Shown in pieces: positions 62,459-64,000 of a DNA stretch of 64,000 nucleotides. A program made the translations under genes and the position numbers. How positions within the stretch are numbered: position 1 is the first letter of the stretch; each line of letters starts with the position of its first letter. This stretch comes from Victivallales bacterium. GTDB lineage: Bacteria > Verrucomicrobiota > Lentisphaeria > Oligosphaerales > Oligosphaeraceae. Where the stretch lies: NCBI GenBank assembly GCA_017535315.1, contig JAFXUD010000087.1:1-64000 (forward strand). The letters are read 5' to 3'. Below the pieces are notes generated by a model. That model had not been told where the DNA came from. It did no database searches and saw only the letters and a program-made list of their open reading frames with translations.

Positions 62459-63403
62459 TTACAGCGTAGGCAGAAACTCGCCATTCCGCAAGCCTATCAG
62501 AAGGCCCTGGCGCAGACCATACGGATTTGGCGTAAAGGATGTGTAGTTCAAGGCATGCATGAGAGCGAGGATGATAATGAGGGCGGATACCGCGACATTG
62601 GCCCTGTCCGCTGGCATTCCAGGCACCTGTTTGCGCTCCTCAATCGTCATGGGCCCCAGTTGGTCGATCAGGCGTTCAATCACATCCGCATTCACAGGGA
62701 TGACATATTCAGGCTTCCTGATGAGATGCCCTGCCGCTAGGGAGCCAACCATAAATGCACTGCCTCCGCTGATGCTCAGAGTAACCCTTTCACCGTCCGA
62801 GGACTGTCCGACTTTGATGAAGTTGTCAAAGTTCTTTTCGGCGACAATGAGTGCATTTTTCCGTGCCTGAGGCGCGCTGGGGCCTTCCAGATCGAATCGC
62901 TCCCCCCATCGGACAGCCCCAATCTGGAAACTTCTGGATTCAATAAGCAAATTGCCAGCCAGTCCGCATGAAACTTCCGTGCTTCCCCCACCAGGATCCG
63001 CGTTGACAAAGAACTTGCCCTTGCCGACAGCACAACTCGCTCCCATAAACGTGCATATCGCCTCCTGCTCACCAGATAGACGATAAGGAACGCGTTTCAG
63101 CCCTAGATTCTTCTGGCAATTTTTCAGGAAATCTACGCCATTCCTGGCATCGCGCACCGCGCTGGTGGCGCCGATGACCACCTCACAGGGGGAATACTCC
63201 GCCTTCAGCCAGGCAAGCTGCGCGCCAATCGCCTCAATCGTGCGCTGCATGGCCTCTTCTTGAAGACGGCGTTCCGCAATCCCCTGCCCCAGGCGCGTCA
63301 CCTTGCTGCGCTTGTCAGCAATCTCCGACAAAGGTGCCTCCGACAAAACCACCGTGGTCTTGACAGAGTTGCTACCGATATCCATTGCAGCCTGGTAGAG
63401 CAT
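62459..63403 (-). CDS. Ppx/GppA phosphatase family protein
   Basis: A 314-residue protein of the actin-like ATPase fold. AMDIGSNSVKTTVV is the first phosphate-binding loop, GATSAVRDARNG and DPGGGSTEVS the next motifs, as in exopolyphosphatase and pppGpp phosphohydrolase. It has only the short two-subdomain form without the C-terminal HD-like domain of E. coli Ppx. Its substrate may be polyphosphate or pppGpp. Confidence 0.88.
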   Translation of the reverse strand: MLYQAAMDIGSNSVKTTVVLSEAPLSEIADKRSKVTRLGQGIAERRLQEEAMQRTIEAIGAQLAWLKAEYSPCEVVIGATSAVRDARNGVDFLKNCQKNLGLKRVPYRLSGEQEAICTFMGASCAVGKGKFFVNADPGGGSTEVSCGLAGNLLIESRSFQIGAVRWGERFDLEGPSAPQARKNALIVAEKNFDNFIKVGQSSDGERVTLSISGGSAFMVGSLAAGHLIRKPEYVIPVNADVIERLIDQLGPMTIEERKQVPGMPADRANVAVSALIIILALMHALNYTSFTPNPYGLRQGLLIGLRNGEFLPTL

Positions 63404-63424
63404 TCGAGAATCCTTTGAAAATTA

Positions 63425-63526
63425 GGGACAGGAGGGACGGGAGCGACAGGAGCGACAGAGCCAGAGAAGCTGATGCCTTTTCGCTGTCTCTCCCGTCTCT
63501 CCCGTCTCTCCCGTCTCTCTCGTCCC
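63425..63526. repeat. 9-mer purine/pyrimidine inverted repeat
   Basis: CAGGAGGGA, CGGGAGCGA and CAGGAGCGA units (63425-63460) face CTCCCGTCT-type units (63484-63526). This is the same 9-base family as at 36187-36444. It lies between aspS and the Ppx/GppA gene and could act as a terminator hairpin for aspS. Confidence 0.8.
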
Positions 63527-63533
63527 TCTTCTC

Positions 63534-64000
63534 TTATTCCTTGATGGCAATATTGAGTTCGTCGAGCTGCTTGGGGTCAACAGTGCTGGGGGAGTCGGTC
63601 ATCAGGCAGGTGGCCTTGGCAGTCTTCGGGAAGGCGATGACATCGCGGATGGACTTGGCTCCGCAGAGAAGCATGACAAAGCGGTCAAGGCCGATGGCAA
63701 GGCCGCCATGGGGCGGCGCGCCGAAGGAGAAAGCCTCCAGCAAGTGCTCGAAGCGGAGCTTGGCCTCCTCGTCGGAGATGCCCAGCGTGCGGAACATCTT
63801 CGCCTGACGCTCGACCTGGTGGATACGGATGGAACCGCCACCCAGCTCAATACCATTCAGTACCACGTCGTATGCCTTTGCGCGAACCTCGCCAGGGGCG
63901 GTGTCGAGCTTGGGCACATCCTCGTCCATCGGACTGGTAAAGGGATGGTGGACGGCGACATAGCGCTGCTCCTCCTCGTCCCAGTCGAGGAGCGGGAACT
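63534..64000 (-). CDS. aspS: aspartate--tRNA ligase, C-terminal part
   Basis: The 3' end of a class II synthetase gene that runs off the right edge of the window. The visible 155 residues include [22 protein letters not shown], typical of Asp[12 protein letters not shown] (motif 2 neighbourhood) and motif 3 [14 protein letters not shown], followed by [11 protein letters not shown]. It ends normally. It charges tRNA-Asp or, if non-discriminating, also tRNA-Asn. Confidence 0.95.
   Translation of the reverse strand, partial: FPLLDWDEEEQRYVAVHHPFTSPMDEDVPKLDTAPGEVRAKAYDVVLNGIELGGGSIRIHQVERQAKMFRTLGISDEEAKLRFEHLLEAFSFGAPPHGGLAIGLDRFVMLLCGAKSIRDVIAFPKTAKATCLMTDSPSTVDPKQLDELNIAIKE

Noticed and set aside
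1-64000. tRNA or rRNA genes
   Set aside because: I looked for tRNA-like TTCGANNC arms and rRNA signatures and saw none convincing.

Overview
The window looks like chromosomal DNA of a carbohydrate-degrading bacterium of the PVC group, most likely an uncultured Lentisphaerota (Victivallales-like) or Kiritimatiellota lineage. This rests on gene content: many large secreted glycoside-hydrolase-like proteins, a DUF4838 protein, a heparinase-like protein, a NagB-like/PIG-L pair, an HARE-HTH Mrr nuclease, and a standalone AICAR transformylase. No rRNA or tRNA gene is visible, so the placement is inference.

Layout. 1-13.6 kb (+): a G-rich repeat array, a NagB-like/PIG-L deacetylase pair, then four large enzymes or binding proteins (GH123/DUF6067-like, GH106-like, and two tandem paralogues of an unrecognised secreted family), separated by REP-like hairpin elements. 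13.7-20.6 kb (+): DegT aminotransferase, MsbA-like exporter, AICAR transformylase, a small lipoprotein, BirA, and a REP-associated tyrosine transposase (RAYT) that carries five REP copies inside its own reading frame. 20.8-30.7 kb (+): DUF4838 protein, LOG protein, potassium channel, esterase-CE4 fusion, SUMF1-like membrane protein and two glycosyltransferases. 30.7-37.3 kb (-): a 1204-residue ankyrin lipoprotein, then a defence and toxin-antitoxin patch (Mrr nuclease, hipB with a truncated hipA, vapBC) with complex repeats. 37.7-48.2 kb: GH3 enzyme (+), then NhaC antiporter, GHL10-like enzyme, TatC and a heparinase-propeller protein (-). 48.6-53.1 kb (+): ABC-2-like permease with a TPR-like partner, an amidohydrolase and a GGQ protein. 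53.2-64 kb: a large glycosidase-like protein, an SpoU methyltransferase and uppS (-), divergent cdsA and hemW (+), then a 5'-nucleotidase, a Ppx/GppA protein and the 3' part of aspS (-).

The most notable signal is a candidate RAYT-REP system. G-rich hairpins ending in GTCCTTTGG occur as arrays or inverted pairs at several loci, and the array inside the transposase gene is spaced only in multiples of three. A second is extreme scarcity of the tetranucleotide CCGG: I found three sites by eye, where at least 250 would be expected by chance. A third is a hipB regulator with HipB-like operators that now sits upstream of a hipA stub and an Mrr-type nuclease.

All calls are from reading the sequence. 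Family names are recognition by motif, not search results.
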